64,000 bases of DNA from Paenibacillus senegalimassiliensis (GCF_001486585.1 NZ_LN909046.1:992001-1056000); one strand, 5' to 3'; shown: positions 15,351 to 25,534, counted from the stretch's first letter. Numbers and translations are program-made. The notes: generated by a model not told the origin, from the sequence alone.

Positions 15351-16307
15351 ATGAAAATGGCTGAAACATCCGTCTCAAGTCAAGCTGTGTTTGATCCGGG
15401 GCGGGGGATACGCAAGCGCAAAAGGAACGAACTGAAATATGGGTTGTTGTTTGCTTCCCCCGTATTGCTGGGCTACCTGCTTTTCGTGCTGGGACCATTG
15501 CTGTTTACCTTCGCGCTTGGCTTTACGGAATACAGTATGGTGGGCAGTCCCAAGTTTGTGGGCATGGATAACTTCGTTCGGCTGTTCAGTGGACGGGAGC
15601 CTTTGTTCTACGATGCCACCGTTAGCACCCTATATTATGTGTTCGTCAGCGTTCCCCTGGGCATTGCCTTCTCCTTCATTCTGGCGATGCTGCTCAATAG
15701 CAAAATCAAGGGCCAATCCTTCTTTCGTGGTCTGTTCTTCCTGCCGGTGGTTATCCCGCTCGCCGCATCCTCGGTCATTTGGCTGTGGATGCTCCAGCCG
15801 GATTTCGGCATCGTCAATTATGTGCTGGGCTTGCTGCATCTGCCCAAGAGTTCCTGGCTATCTTCGGATACGACCGTCATTCCTACCTTAATTCTGTTCA
15901 GCCTTTGGTTGACAGGGAACACGATGGTCATTTTCCTGGCTGGTCTGCAAAACATTCCGTCTCATCTGTATGAAGCCTTAGAGGTAGACGGGGGACATAC
16001 CTTACACAAGATTTGGTACATCACATTGCCGATGTGCTCGCCGATTATATTCTTCAATACGGTCATTGGATTGGTGAACGCCTTCCAGACTTTTGTCCAG
16101 CCTTCAGTCATGACGCAGGGAGGGCCGGATAATGCGAGCTATCTCATCGTCTATTACTTGTTCAAGGAAGGGTTCCAATTCACGAAGTTTGGCACGGCCA
16201 GTGCGGTCGCATCCTTGTTGTTCCTGGTTGTTCTGCTGTGCACCTTCGTGCTCTTCAGATTCTCTAATTCACTGGTTTATTACGAAGGGCGGGAGCGTGA
16301 ACGATGA
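15351..16307 (+). CDS. ABC sugar transporter permease 1 (UgpA/LacF-like)
   Basis: 318 residues. Six predicted membrane helices, beginning with YGLLFASPVLLGYLLFVLGP and ending near the C-terminus. The cytoplasmic coupling loop EAA motif is present (YEALEVDGGHTLHKIWYITLP), the contact site for the ATPase. Belongs to the CUT1 carbohydrate uptake family and forms a heterodimeric channel with the next gene product. RBS AAGGAG six bases before the ATG. Its stop overlaps the start of the second permease by four bases, so the pair is co-translated. Confidence 0.92.
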   Translation: MKMAETSVSSQAVFDPGRGIRKRKRNELKYGLLFASPVLLGYLLFVLGPLLFTFALGFTEYSMVGSPKFVGMDNFVRLFSGREPLFYDATVSTLYYVFVSVPLGIAFSFILAMLLNSKIKGQSFFRGLFFLPVVIPLAASSVIWLWMLQPDFGIVNYVLGLLHLPKSSWLSSDTTVIPTLILFSLWLTGNTMVIFLAGLQNIPSHLYEALEVDGGHTLHKIWYITLPMCSPIIFFNTVIGLVNAFQTFVQPSVMTQGGPDNASYLIVYYLFKEGFQFTKFGTASAVASLLFLVVLLCTFVLFRFSNSLVYYEGRERER

Positions 16308-17137
16308 TCTTACGCAGAACAGTGGGTCGCATCTGCTTGTATGCCATCTTGTCACTAGGCGGCTTTATATTTGTCTTTCCGTTCTATTGGATGCTGCGCA
16401 CGGCTTTTACCGGCATGGAGGGGTTATTCACCATTCCGCCGGATATCATTCCGAATACGTTCCAGTTCGACAATTTTGCCGAGGCGCTTTCCAGCAGTCC
16501 GTTTGGTCTTTACTTCTGGAACAGTACCGTAGTGACTGTGTTATCCGTAGCAGGTGTCCTTCTGTCCGGATCGGTATGTGCCTACAGCTTCTCGCGGATT
16601 TCCTGGCCCGGGCGGGATAAAATCTTCGGCTTCATCCTTACGGGGCTGATGCTGCCGTTCTTCGTAGTGATGATCCCGCATTTTCTCGGGTGGAAGCTGC
16701 TTCATCTCACGGATACGCTGGTGCCGCTGATTGCTCCGGCCTGGTTCGGCGGCGGGGTATTCAACATCTTCTTGCTGCGCCAGTTCTTCCTGACTATTCC
16801 GCGGGAGATGGATGAGGCGGCCAAGATGGACGGGGCCGGTCACTTCCGTATCTACTGGAATATCATTATGCCTATCGGCAAGCAGGCGTTAATTGTGGTT
16901 GGCATGTTGACCTTTCTGGCGAACTGGAATGATTATCTGGCCCCGATGGTGTTCATTTCCTCAGAGAAAAACTATACCCTGATGCTCGGACTTACGCTCT
17001 TCCAAGGCACCTATACTGCCCAGTGGCATCTGATGATGGCGGCAACCTCCATTATTGTTCTGCCTTCATTAGCCGTATTCCTGATTGGCCAACGGTTCTT
17101 CGTGGAGGGCATTGCCATGAGCGGTGTGAAGGGATAA
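16304..17137 (+). CDS. ABC sugar transporter permease 2 (UgpE/MalG-like)
   Basis: 277 residues, six membrane helices (first: LYAILSLGGFIFVFPFYWML). EAA motif: MDEAAKMDGAGHFRIYWNIIMP. It is the second half of the importer channel. The ATG lies within the end of the first permease gene (ATGA overlap). The two-component genes follow 69 bases later behind a separate ribosome site, so they may be partly co-transcribed with the transporter. Confidence 0.92.
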   Translation: MILRRTVGRICLYAILSLGGFIFVFPFYWMLRTAFTGMEGLFTIPPDIIPNTFQFDNFAEALSSSPFGLYFWNSTVVTVLSVAGVLLSGSVCAYSFSRISWPGRDKIFGFILTGLMLPFFVVMIPHFLGWKLLHLTDTLVPLIAPAWFGGGVFNIFLLRQFFLTIPREMDEAAKMDGAGHFRIYWNIIMPIGKQALIVVGMLTFLANWNDYLAPMVFISSEKNYTLMLGLTLFQGTYTAQWHLMMAATSIIVLPSLAVFLIGQRFFVEGIAMSGVKG

Positions 17138-17205
17138 GAATAACCTCCTATTTATACCAATTTGTTCAATTATTTGATTATAATGAGGTATAAGGAGGGG
17201 AGAAT

Positions 17206-18768
17206 ATGCTGCATTTCCTGTTGGTTGATGATGAACCTGGCCATGTGCTTGGCTTTACCGGATTACTGGGTAAGCTGCGACCGAATGACCGCATCAGTTC
17301 TGCGCGCAACGGCGAGGAAGCTTTGCATCTTTGTGCTCATCAGAGCTTTGATCTGATCTTCACCGATATCCAGATGCCGCAGATGAACGGTCTGGAGCTT
17401 ATGGAGAAGCTTGACCCGTTGGTTCGGTCGAAGGTGGTCGTATTGAGTGGGTATGACTTTTTTGAATACGCTCAGAAAGCGCTTACTTTTGGGGCCTTTG
17501 GCTACTTGTTGAAGCCGGTAGACGTGGGTAAGCTGCAAGAGGTGTTCCGCCGGGCGGAGCAAACTAGCGAGCGTGAGCGGGGAGAGCGGAGGCGCCAGCA
17601 AGAACTGGCAGCCCGCATCAGTCGAATGGAACCGGCCTATAGCGAGCGCTTGTTGCAGGCCTGGGTTGAGGGGACACTTAGCCCGGAGCGACTGAGTGAA
17701 TTGGCGGCCATCCTGCCTTTCACAGGAGCGGGTGCAGCGGTCTGCGCTCGCAGGAAGACGCCCTTCAGTCACGAGGAAGTGCAGCAAGTGCAGGCTCGTC
17801 TACGGAGTTACGGAGATAGTCTCTGTTTTCTCTTAGGACACGGGGACGAAGAATTAGTTTGTCTGCTGGGCGGGGGGATAGACGCCGCCAGCGCTGGACG
17901 GATATTTGCTGAAATGGCTCAGCAGCCAGCATTTGAGTCCTTGGTGGCAGGAATAGGAACGCGCCGTGACTCTCTGCTGCTAGAAGCTCACCTCAGTTTG
18001 AGCGAGGCCCGCCTGGCCTTGGCGGAGCATTTCTACCATGAGGATCAAATCGTATTTTACTTTACCTCCTGCGGGCTGGACCGCGAGGCTCTTCCTGTGC
18101 TGACAACCGCAGAGGAGTCGCAGTTGAAGGAGGCAATCCGCAGCGGGGATGAGGCGGCGGCCACCGAGTCACTTGCCAGCATATTTCGCGAGTGGCGTCA
18201 TCGCCCTTATCCGCTGCCCCGCCGTGTACGGGATAAGTGCCGGCTGCTGCTCACCAAGGCGATCGAGGATCATGAACTACTCCGCGAGGGAAGCCAGCAC
18301 GATGACTGGCTGAGGGAGATTGAGGCCTTCACGGAGCATGCGACCGTCTTATCGACGCTTGCGAGCGCTGCCCACGATGTGCTTCGCCGTGCCGTTCACT
18401 CGGTTCGGGAGTGGAAGGACAATCGCCGTCACCAGCTTGTCCATCGCTGTCTGGCCTATATCGATGAGCATTACGCTTACGACATTTCCCTGGAATCTGC
18501 GGCTGAACGCTTTGGACTTAGTCCCGGCTATTTCAGCCAGTATTTCAAGAACAAGCTGCATATCAACTTTACGGCCTACTTGAATCAAGTCCGCTTGACC
18601 AAGGCCAAGGTCATGCTGGAGCGCGAAGATTTGCGAGTCTACCAAATTGCTCAATCTGTTGGGTATCAGGATGCCAAGTATTTCAACCGCGTATTCAAAC
18701 GCGAGGTCGGAATGACGCCGGAGGAATACCGCAAAACCATTCGCCTTCTAGAACGGAAGCGGGGGTAG
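17206..18768 (+). CDS. YesN-type response regulator (REC + AraC DNA-binding domain)
   Basis: 520 residues. Receiver domain 1-~120 with acidic pocket Asp8-Asp9, phospho-acceptor Asp54 in IFTDIQMPQM, and Lys in LLKPVD. A long middle region ends in an AraC-type double helix-turn-helix at ~420-515 (SLESAAERFGLSPGYFSQYF; IAQSVGYQDAKYFNRVFKR). Regulators of this type activate neighbouring sugar ABC transporters and glycosidases. AAGGAGGGG lies just before the ATG. The partner kinase gene starts nine bases after the stop. Likely targets are the importer upstream and the secreted enzyme downstream. Confidence 0.92.
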   Translation: MLHFLLVDDEPGHVLGFTGLLGKLRPNDRISSARNGEEALHLCAHQSFDLIFTDIQMPQMNGLELMEKLDPLVRSKVVVLSGYDFFEYAQKALTFGAFGYLLKPVDVGKLQEVFRRAEQTSERERGERRRQQELAARISRMEPAYSERLLQAWVEGTLSPERLSELAAILPFTGAGAAVCARRKTPFSHEEVQQVQARLRSYGDSLCFLLGHGDEELVCLLGGGIDAASAGRIFAEMAQQPAFESLVAGIGTRRDSLLLEAHLSLSEARLALAEHFYHEDQIVFYFTSCGLDREALPVLTTAEESQLKEAIRSGDEAAATESLASIFREWRHRPYPLPRRVRDKCRLLLTKAIEDHELLREGSQHDDWLREIEAFTEHATVLSTLASAAHDVLRRAVHSVREWKDNRRHQLVHRCLAYIDEHYAYDISLESAAERFGLSPGYFSQYFKNKLHINFTAYLNQVRLTKAKVMLEREDLRVYQIAQSVGYQDAKYFNRVFKREVGMTPEEYRKTIRLLERKRG

Positions 18769-18777
18769 AGCCTCTTG

Positions 18778-20616
18778 ATGATGCCCTTCATCCGTGCATT
18801 TCGGCGGTTTAACCGTCTCAAATTCAGAACTAAATTGATTGTCTACTATGTCTTCCTCATTGCCTTCCCCATCATGCTCATCAGCTATGCCTACTACAAA
18901 ACCAGCTCAGACATCATTCTCAAGCACGCCAGCGACAGTATGCAGGAGGTTGTCCAGAAGAATACCCAATATACAGACATCGTTCTGGGTCGAGTCAAGG
19001 ATCAATCATTGTCCCTGTTAGCTGACCCGGACCTGTTCCATCTCTTCGACCGAACGCGCCCCACAGATTTGCTCGAACTGTTGCAAATGGACCGCAAGGT
19101 CTCGGAGATCTTAAGCACCTATTACGCCTCCGAGCCGAGCGTAGAGGGCGTTCAACTCGTCACCAGCTATTACAGCTTTGGCGGGACGGCGTCGGTGACT
19201 TCCAGACCCACCTTTGTGTCTGTCAAGCCGGACAAGCTGCATACGTCAGAGCTTTACCGCCAAACGCGGCTGGCCGATGGCAAGCTGATCTGGATTCCCA
19301 CCTATGATTTTGCCAAACAATTCGACCAGCAGGAACTTACGGACATGGACCCAAGATACCGCTACGTCTTCTCAGCCGCCCAATTGCTCAAGAGCTCCAT
19401 TGTTCAAGATGGTGTGGTAAGAAGCTGGCAGGCGCGCACCGAATACCCGCTGCTGCTGATTAATTTCAACGAAAGCTTCTTCCGCTCACCGAAGGGGAGC
19501 GAGACGGCTATTGAGGGCTCTTATCTCTTCGTGATTTCCGGGGGAGGAGATATTGTCGCTCACCCGGATACGGGCAGGCTGACGGCGGCGGAATCTGCCG
19601 ATTGGTTAAGCAAGGCGTTGGTGCTCAAGCGAGGCACGGCTATATCGGAGATGGATGGAGAGAAGATGCTCATATGCTATGACACTTCGGAAATTACCGG
19701 GTGGATTAGTGTACTGGCGGTGCCTTATGACCGGCTGCTCAGCGATCTTCCCTTGGTGCCGATCTATAGCCTTTACATTGCCGCGGTACTCATTGCGGTA
19801 TCTGTGGCGGTAGCGTATATGATTTCAGGTTGGCTGACGAACCCGATCAAGAAGCTCTTAGTAGCGATTCAGTTGACGGGACGTGGTGTCTTCTCGACCA
19901 AAATTCCCGAGCAGCATGATCTGGAATTTGGAATTCTCATCAACAAATTCAATCTGATGAACGAGAAGATCGGAGATTTGATCAAGGAGAACTACGAGAC
20001 CCGGCTGCGGGAGAAGGAGGCCGAGATCATGGCGCTGAATTTGCAGCTTAACCCGCATTTTCTCTACAACACGCTTAATGTGATTAACTGGATGGCTCTG
20101 GAACGGGGAGAGGAAGCGATGAGCAAGATGCTCGTCAGCTTGTCCACCATGTTGCAATACACGGTCAAAAACAAGCAGGAACTCGTAGCATTTAACGATG
20201 ACCTTAACTGGCTGCGGAGCTATCTGTACATTATGGAGCAGCGTTATCGCGGCGTCTTTGAAGCCGAATATGACCTGGAAGACATTCCGGCGGACATCAA
20301 GGTGCCGAAGATGTTCCTTCAGCCGCTCGTGGAGAATGCCATTATTCATGGATTTAGCGCGATCCAAGCGGGGGGCAAGTTGGTCATTACTGGCCGCGAA
20401 GAGGCGGGGATACTGGAATTCACGGTAGAGGACAACGGCCAAGGCATGGATGAAGCTACCCTGGGAGCGGTGCTGAATCCCGATGCTACTGGCGTGGGGT
20501 TGTCCAATGTCAGGAGCCGAATCAAGCTACTGTATGGAGATGACTACGGTGTAGAGCTTCATTCAGCACCAGGCCAAGGAACCCGGGTTGTCGTGCGTTT
20601 GCCGAGGCAGAGCTAG
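18778..20616 (+). CDS. YesM-type sensor histidine kinase
   Basis: About 612 residues. First membrane helix ~20-40 (LIVYYVFLIAFPIMLISYAY), a large extracytoplasmic sensor (~40-320), second helix near 325-348, then a HAMP linker. The phospho-accepting His is in LQLNPHFLYNTLN of the His_kinase family, and the HATPase_c domain shows PLVENAIIHGF and DNGQGM with VGLSNVRSRI. It senses an extracellular sugar or bound binding protein and phosphorylates the YesN-type partner. ATG 18778 is preferred to the TTG three bases earlier; ATG 18781 is also possible. Confidence 0.92.
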   Translation: MMPFIRAFRRFNRLKFRTKLIVYYVFLIAFPIMLISYAYYKTSSDIILKHASDSMQEVVQKNTQYTDIVLGRVKDQSLSLLADPDLFHLFDRTRPTDLLELLQMDRKVSEILSTYYASEPSVEGVQLVTSYYSFGGTASVTSRPTFVSVKPDKLHTSELYRQTRLADGKLIWIPTYDFAKQFDQQELTDMDPRYRYVFSAAQLLKSSIVQDGVVRSWQARTEYPLLLINFNESFFRSPKGSETAIEGSYLFVISGGGDIVAHPDTGRLTAAESADWLSKALVLKRGTAISEMDGEKMLICYDTSEITGWISVLAVPYDRLLSDLPLVPIYSLYIAAVLIAVSVAVAYMISGWLTNPIKKLLVAIQLTGRGVFSTKIPEQHDLEFGILINKFNLMNEKIGDLIKENYETRLREKEAEIMALNLQLNPHFLYNTLNVINWMALERGEEAMSKMLVSLSTMLQYTVKNKQELVAFNDDLNWLRSYLYIMEQRYRGVFEAEYDLEDIPADIKVPKMFLQPLVENAIIHGFSAIQAGGKLVITGREEAGILEFTVEDNGQGMDEATLGAVLNPDATGVGLSNVRSRIKLLYGDDYGVELHSAPGQGTRVVVRLPRQS

Positions 20617-20790
20617 GAGCTTGGAACCTGTGCCATGCCCTTAAGGTACTTATGCGGCCCATTTCAACTGGAAAGGAGGTGGTGTTCTTCAGGTAGGCAT
20701 CGGAGAGAGGACAAGCATACACATAAGAAACCCGGATCGGAGAAGAGGGCTGTTCTGACTATTCCTGAATCGAAGAAGGAGGCGCGACGA

Positions 20791-23700
20791 ATGATGGGGC
20801 AAGGAAGGACACTGTCAAGACCTATAAAATGGCTAGTCGGCTTATTTGTCGCAAGTACGCTGGTTATCGCATTACCGAAGGCGGCTTCCGCCTACACATT
20901 GTCCAACGGCGATTTTCAGGTAACTACGGGAAATCACGGGGAAATTACCAGCTTGCAGATTGTCGGGGACAGCTTTCCAACCAACTACGTGATGAACACT
21001 ACCAATGCACCGCAGCAAAATACGTCCGATCACCAGTGGGTGGGGGAGTTGATGTTCAAGTACCGCTTGAATAACGGGGCCTGGACGACAGCTTGGACCA
21101 ACCGCTCTGCGGACGGGCGGACGCAAAGCCAATCCGGAAATACGGTCAATATCACGTATCAGAATTCAAGCAATTCAGAAGGAATTCGCAACTTCCGGGT
21201 GAACCAGTCTTATTCATTGCAGAGCAATCACTTGCGCTGGGAGATTACGTTGACCAACACCAGCAATCAGACGCTGGAAATTGGCGATTTCGGGCTGCCT
21301 TTGCCTTTCAATGAATATTGGTCAGCAGGGGGCAATGAGCAGATTTACGAGTCGCGGGTTGTAACCCACTCTAACGTGGCTAACAACAACTCCTATATTA
21401 CGGTTCAACGTCCAAGCGGCATTGGCAATACACTGCTCATGGTGCCGGATAGCACGACCGGGGCAGGGTTCGAATATATGGACAACTGGCGGATTGAAGA
21501 GCATCCGGGCAGCAAATGGGCAGCCGATCAAGGCGGCTGGCCGGAAGGGCTGACGGTGTTCTATATCCACTCCAATGTTATCAAGAGCACGAACCGAGGG
21601 TATTTGCCGAATACGAGCCTCGTATTGGCACCGGGGGCCAGCAAGACGTATGCCTTCAAATTTTTCAAAGCGGCTAACGAGCAAGCCGTGAAGGATCGAC
21701 TGTACTCGGAAGGCATGATCGACTTTACTGTCGTACCGGGGATGATTGTGCCTACGGACCAGACGGCCAAGTTCAGCTTGCGGACGACCAAGGCGATCAA
21801 CTCCGTTGTGGCTCAGTATCCTTCGCAGACCACGATTACTTCAATTGGTACCGCGCCTGGCGGACACCAACTGTATTCATTAAAGCTAAGCAGGCTCGGC
21901 CAAAATGACATTACAGTGAACTATGGTAGCGGCGAGAAGACCGTCCTGCAATTTTACGCTATTGAGCCTATTGCCGATGCCTTGCAGCGCCATGCCACCT
22001 TTATGGTACAGAAGCAACAGTGGAATGTGCCAGGAGATATCCGGGACAAGGTGTTTGACGACTGGATGATGCAGTCGAATTCCCGTCGTAACGTATTTAA
22101 TGGTTATTGGGGTTGGGGCGATGATTGGGGCTTGACCCATGGCCAGTTCCTGGCCGAGAAGAATGTTCAGAGACCGGTAGCGTCCGAGATTCAAGCCGTA
22201 GATGACTATCTGGAGACGGCGATCTGGACCAACCTGATGAACGGGCATCATGACGATTATTTAATTCACGATTTCCTCATGCCGGAGCCGAACACGACGC
22301 CAACTTATCGTGGATACGCATACCCGCACGTTTACAATACCTACTTCAGCATGTACAAGCTGGCAAAGATGTACCCGGATCTGATCAACTATGAGCATCC
22401 ACGTACGACTTATCTGCTTCGTGCCTATAATATTTTCAAAGCATTATACGATGGTCCGGTGGCGTACAACTGGAATACCGGGCTGATGGGCGAACTCAGC
22501 ACGCCAGAGATTATCAAGGCATTGCAAGAGGAGGGGTATAACACCCAAGCCAACGATGTTATTAATAAAATGACCCGCAAGTATAACAATTTCCGCAACA
22601 CCACTTATCCGTACGGCTCCGAATATAACTACGACAACACGGGAGAAGAGTCCGTATATACGCTTGCGAAGATGAACGATAATCAGACGATGATGAACAA
22701 AATCAATACCAAGGTTCGGGCGACTCGTGGTCATATGCCGCTCTGGTACTTCTATTCGGTGCCGGTGACGATTACAGGCGAACCATGGTGGAACTTCCAG
22801 TACACGGTAGCGTTGCAGGGCTACGCGATGGATGATTGGGTGCGTAATCATTCTACGAATCCGGAGGTGGAGCAACGTCTGACCTATGCTTCAAAGATTG
22901 GTAATCTGAGCGCAATCAACTCCGGGCAAATCAGCTCCGACCCGGAAGATATCGGGGCAGTGTCCTGGACGTATCAAATGACCAAGGGCAACCATGGGGC
23001 ACTTGGTGTCGGGGATGGCCCGCTGTTTAACGGATGGCGCGGCATGTCCGGCGAAGCCGATCTGGGCCTGTGGGGTGCGATCAAGATCCTGAGCGCCGAT
23101 GTAGCGGTTGATCCGCTGTTTGGCCTTTACGGGTACGGAGCCGATGTTACCAAGAATGGCAACAACTACGTTGTGATTCCGAAGGACGGCGTGTTCCAGA
23201 AGCTGAATCTGATTACAGAGAAATTCGGGATGGCCTTGGAGCGGGATACCTATACAACAGCTACAGTAGCAACCTCCAAGGACTATGTCCAATTTAACCT
23301 GAAGAATGCAACGCCAGGGACCGCTCATACCACGAAGGTGACCTTCACTGGTCTTGCTGCGGATTCCTATGATGTATTAATCAACGACAATGTCGTTGGC
23401 AACGTGACGGCAATCAGTGGATCACCGGCTGTAGTCTCTCTGAACATCGGTACGGCCACGACTTATGACATCAAATTGCAGCCCGGCGATGGTCCGGGTG
23501 TACCGGGAACACCGGAAGTAGTAGCCATTTATCCGCTGGATGAGACTTCGGGTTCCACGGCTACGGATACCTCAGGTAATGGGTACAATGCTACTCTGTC
23601 CGGTGGAACTAGCTGGGTGGCAGGGAAGTCCGGTAATGCACTGGCCTTGAACGGCACGAATGCGTACGCCTCGTTGCCTTCAGGTGTCACCAGCAACGTG

Positions 23701-24600
23701 AACGACTTTACCATTGCTACCTGGGTGAACCTGGGGGCTAACTCCGAATGGGCCCGGATTTTCGACTTCGGTACGGGAACAAGCAGTTATATGTTCCTGA
23801 CTCCTGATGCCGGGGGAGCTGCCGGGCTACGATTTGGCATCACGACCAACGGGAATGGCAGTGAGCAGCAGATTGGCGTGAATACGCCGCTTCCTACCGG
23901 GGAATGGACTCATGTTGCAGTCACAAAATCCGGAACAACGGGCATTCTATACGTCAACGGCAGCGAGGTTGCTCGCAATACGGCGCTGACCTTAAGCCCG
24001 TCAAATTTGGGCTTGACGACGCAAAATTGGATTGGACGCTCGCAATTCAGCGGGGATGCGTATCTCAACGGAAGCGTTGATGACTTCCGGATTTACGGTC
24101 GTGGACTCAGTGCTACCGAAATTGCTGCACTGGCTAGTAGTGACTCGGAGGGGGGCGAGGAGGAGACGGAGGATATTGCTCCGCTTGCTACGGTCTCGAC
24201 TTCTTATGTCTCCCCTTGGGAGAGTCTCGACGGCTTGAATGACGGCTATAGCCCAACCAGTTCCAACGACCGTGGTCATGCGGTTTACGGGAATTGGGAC
24301 AACCCGAATACTACTCAATGGGTCCAGTATGAGTGGAATCAGACCTTCACAGTGAAACAGGTCGATGTCTATTGGTTTGATGACGACGGTGGAATTGATC
24401 TTCCCGCTGCCTATACCCTTCAATATTGGGATGGGTCAGCTTGGGTAGATGTGACAGGGGCTTCGGGGTACGGAACCCAGGCCGATCAATATAACACAAC
24501 CACATTTACTCCTGTGACCACCGATCGCCTGCGGCTGATGATTGTGGCCAAGGAAACAACCTCAACGGGACTGCAAAGCTGGAAGGTCTACGGTTCCTGA
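20791..24600 (+). CDS. Large secreted DUF5695-type protein with LamG-like and C-terminal F5/8-like modules
   Basis: 1269 residues from ATG 20791 (AAGGAGG eight to nine bases upstream). Sec signal peptide 1-34 (LVGLFVASTLVIALPKAASA, cut before Tyr35). Residues ~36-890 resemble the DUF5695 proteins of Gram-positive secretomes, with a beta-rich front part and a Trp/Tyr-rich helical part (YWGWGDDWGLTHGQF) that looks like an (alpha/alpha) toroid glycosidase. Residues ~908-1110 are a LamG/concanavalin-like domain (IYPLDETSGSTATDTSGNGY). After an acidic linker, ~1131-1269 is a galactose-binding-like module (YEWNQTFTVKQVDVYWFDD). No sortase signal or SLH repeats, so probably released. It follows an importer and sensor, suggesting extracellular polysaccharide breakdown; substrate and catalytic residues are unknown. 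Confidence 0.75.
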   Translation: MMGQGRTLSRPIKWLVGLFVASTLVIALPKAASAYTLSNGDFQVTTGNHGEITSLQIVGDSFPTNYVMNTTNAPQQNTSDHQWVGELMFKYRLNNGAWTTAWTNRSADGRTQSQSGNTVNITYQNSSNSEGIRNFRVNQSYSLQSNHLRWEITLTNTSNQTLEIGDFGLPLPFNEYWSAGGNEQIYESRVVTHSNVANNNSYITVQRPSGIGNTLLMVPDSTTGAGFEYMDNWRIEEHPGSKWAADQGGWPEGLTVFYIHSNVIKSTNRGYLPNTSLVLAPGASKTYAFKFFKAANEQAVKDRLYSEGMIDFTVVPGMIVPTDQTAKFSLRTTKAINSVVAQYPSQTTITSIGTAPGGHQLYSLKLSRLGQNDITVNYGSGEKTVLQFYAIEPIADALQRHATFMVQKQQWNVPGDIRDKVFDDWMMQSNSRRNVFNGYWGWGDDWGLTHGQFLAEKNVQRPVASEIQAVDDYLETAIWTNLMNGHHDDYLIHDFLMPEPNTTPTYRGYAYPHVYNTYFSMYKLAKMYPDLINYEHPRTTYLLRAYNIFKALYDGPVAYNWNTGLMGELSTPEIIKALQEEGYNTQANDVINKMTRKYNNFRNTTYPYGSEYNYDNTGEESVYTLAKMNDNQTMMNKINTKVRATRGHMPLWYFYSVPVTITGEPWWNFQYTVALQGYAMDDWVRNHSTNPEVEQRLTYASKIGNLSAINSGQISSDPEDIGAVSWTYQMTKGNHGALGVGDGPLFNGWRGMSGEADLGLWGAIKILSADVAVDPLFGLYGYGADVTKNGNNYVVIPKDGVFQKLNLITEKFGMALERDTYTTATVATSKDYVQFNLKNATPGTAHTTKVTFTGLAADSYDVLINDNVVGNVTAISGSPAVVSLNIGTATTYDIKLQPGDGPGVPGTPEVVAIYPLDETSGSTATDTSGNGYNATLSGGTSWVAGKSGNALALNGTNAYASLPSGVTSNVNDFTIATWVNLGANSEWARIFDFGTGTSSYMFLTPDAGGAAGLRFGITTNGNGSEQQIGVNTPLPTGEWTHVAVTKSGTTGILYVNGSEVARNTALTLSPSNLGLTTQNWIGRSQFSGDAYLNGSVDDFRIYGRGLSATEIAALASSDSEGGEEETEDIAPLATVSTSYVSPWESLDGLNDGYSPTSSNDRGHAVYGNWDNPNTTQWVQYEWNQTFTVKQVDVYWFDDDGGIDLPAAYTLQYWDGSAWVDVTGASGYGTQADQYNTTTFTPVTTDRLRLMIVAKETTSTGLQSWKVYGS

Positions 24601-24647
24601 GGCGTGCTCCCTAAGCAGGAGAAGAATCAGCAAGAGCTGAATTAAGC

Positions 24648-24684
24648 AAATGGCGCTCCCGGGCATGTCCGGGCAGCGCCATTT
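24648..24684 (+). terminator. Strong hairpin after secreted DUF5695 gene
   Basis: Perfect ten-base arms AAATGGCGCT / AGCGCCATTT with a GC-rich inner part that can pair further (CCCGGGC / GTCCGGG). No poly-T tail, so it may act as a transcript end or mRNA stabiliser. Confidence 0.6.
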
Positions 24685-24811
24685 GTACTTCATCGTCCTT
24701 TACATAAACTTAACATCGCGATGATATAGAGATGATTGATGCTACGTAACATAGGGAGTTGAGCTTCAAGCTCTTGTCGTATTCCTGACGGAAGGTGAGG
24801 TAATTTATAAC

Positions 24812-25534
24812 ATGTCTAAATTTCCCTTAATGACTGCTCATACCGGCTGTATGGGACATCCCGATCATTCCTTGATTTCGCTGGATGCGGCGCTGGAATT
24901 GGGAGCTGATATTTACGAAGATGATGTTCGCGTAACGCGTGATGGAAAGCTTGTTCTGGCTCACGATGACGGGGTTAGTTTGCATGGCGGTGGTCAAGGT
25001 AGCATCTTAGCCATGAGCTGGAAGGAGTTACAGGATGAAGCAATATCACCGCCGCTTCTGCTGGAGACGCTCCTGTCCCGTGTTAGGGAGGTCGGTCTCA
25101 CCATGAATCTGGATCTAAAGACAATGGCCTGCCTGAAGCCATTGGCGGCGTTGATTCATCGCCTAGAGATGACCGAGCAGGTCTTCCTCAGTGGTTGCGG
25201 CTATTCTGCTGCTCTGGAGGCTCAGCTAGGTGCGCCCCAATTACATAAGCTGCTGAATATAGACGTTGATCGTTTTCACACGCTTAGTTATACCAAGGCG
25301 GTTGCTCATGCCTGTGCGGATAGCCTGGCGACAGGTTGCTTCGGGTTAAATGTTCCTTATGAGCTTGTCCGGCCGGAAATGCTGGAGGCGGCCCATAACC
25401 AAGGCCTGGTGGTGTATGTCTGGACGGTATCCGAGGCTAGGGAGATGAGGCGGCTGGCTTCCATGGGAGTGGATGCGATCACTACCCGTGAACTGGATAC
25501 GTTCCTCTCCGTAAGAGCTGAACTGACATCATGA
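24812..25534 (+). CDS. Glycerophosphodiester phosphodiesterase-like protein with altered active site
   Basis: 240 residues with a GDPD TIM-barrel pattern: YEDDVRVTRDGKLVLAHD matches the family E-x-D-V-x-x-T-x-D-G-x-x-V-x-x-HD block, LNVPYELVRPEMLEAAHNQG and VYVWTVSEAREMRRLASMGVDAITT fit the last strands. GDPDs hydrolyse glycerophosphodiesters to glycerol-3-P and an alcohol. The catalytic opening HRG...PENT is changed to HTG...PDHS here: the His is kept but the catalytic Arg is replaced by Thr and the Glu by Asp. It may therefore act on a different phosphodiester or be weak. No signal peptide. It stands alone between two terminators. Confidence 0.75.
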   Translation: MSKFPLMTAHTGCMGHPDHSLISLDAALELGADIYEDDVRVTRDGKLVLAHDDGVSLHGGGQGSILAMSWKELQDEAISPPLLLETLLSRVREVGLTMNLDLKTMACLKPLAALIHRLEMTEQVFLSGCGYSAALEAQLGAPQLHKLLNIDVDRFHTLSYTKAVAHACADSLATGCFGLNVPYELVRPEMLEAAHNQGLVVYVWTVSEAREMRRLASMGVDAITTRELDTFLSVRAELTS

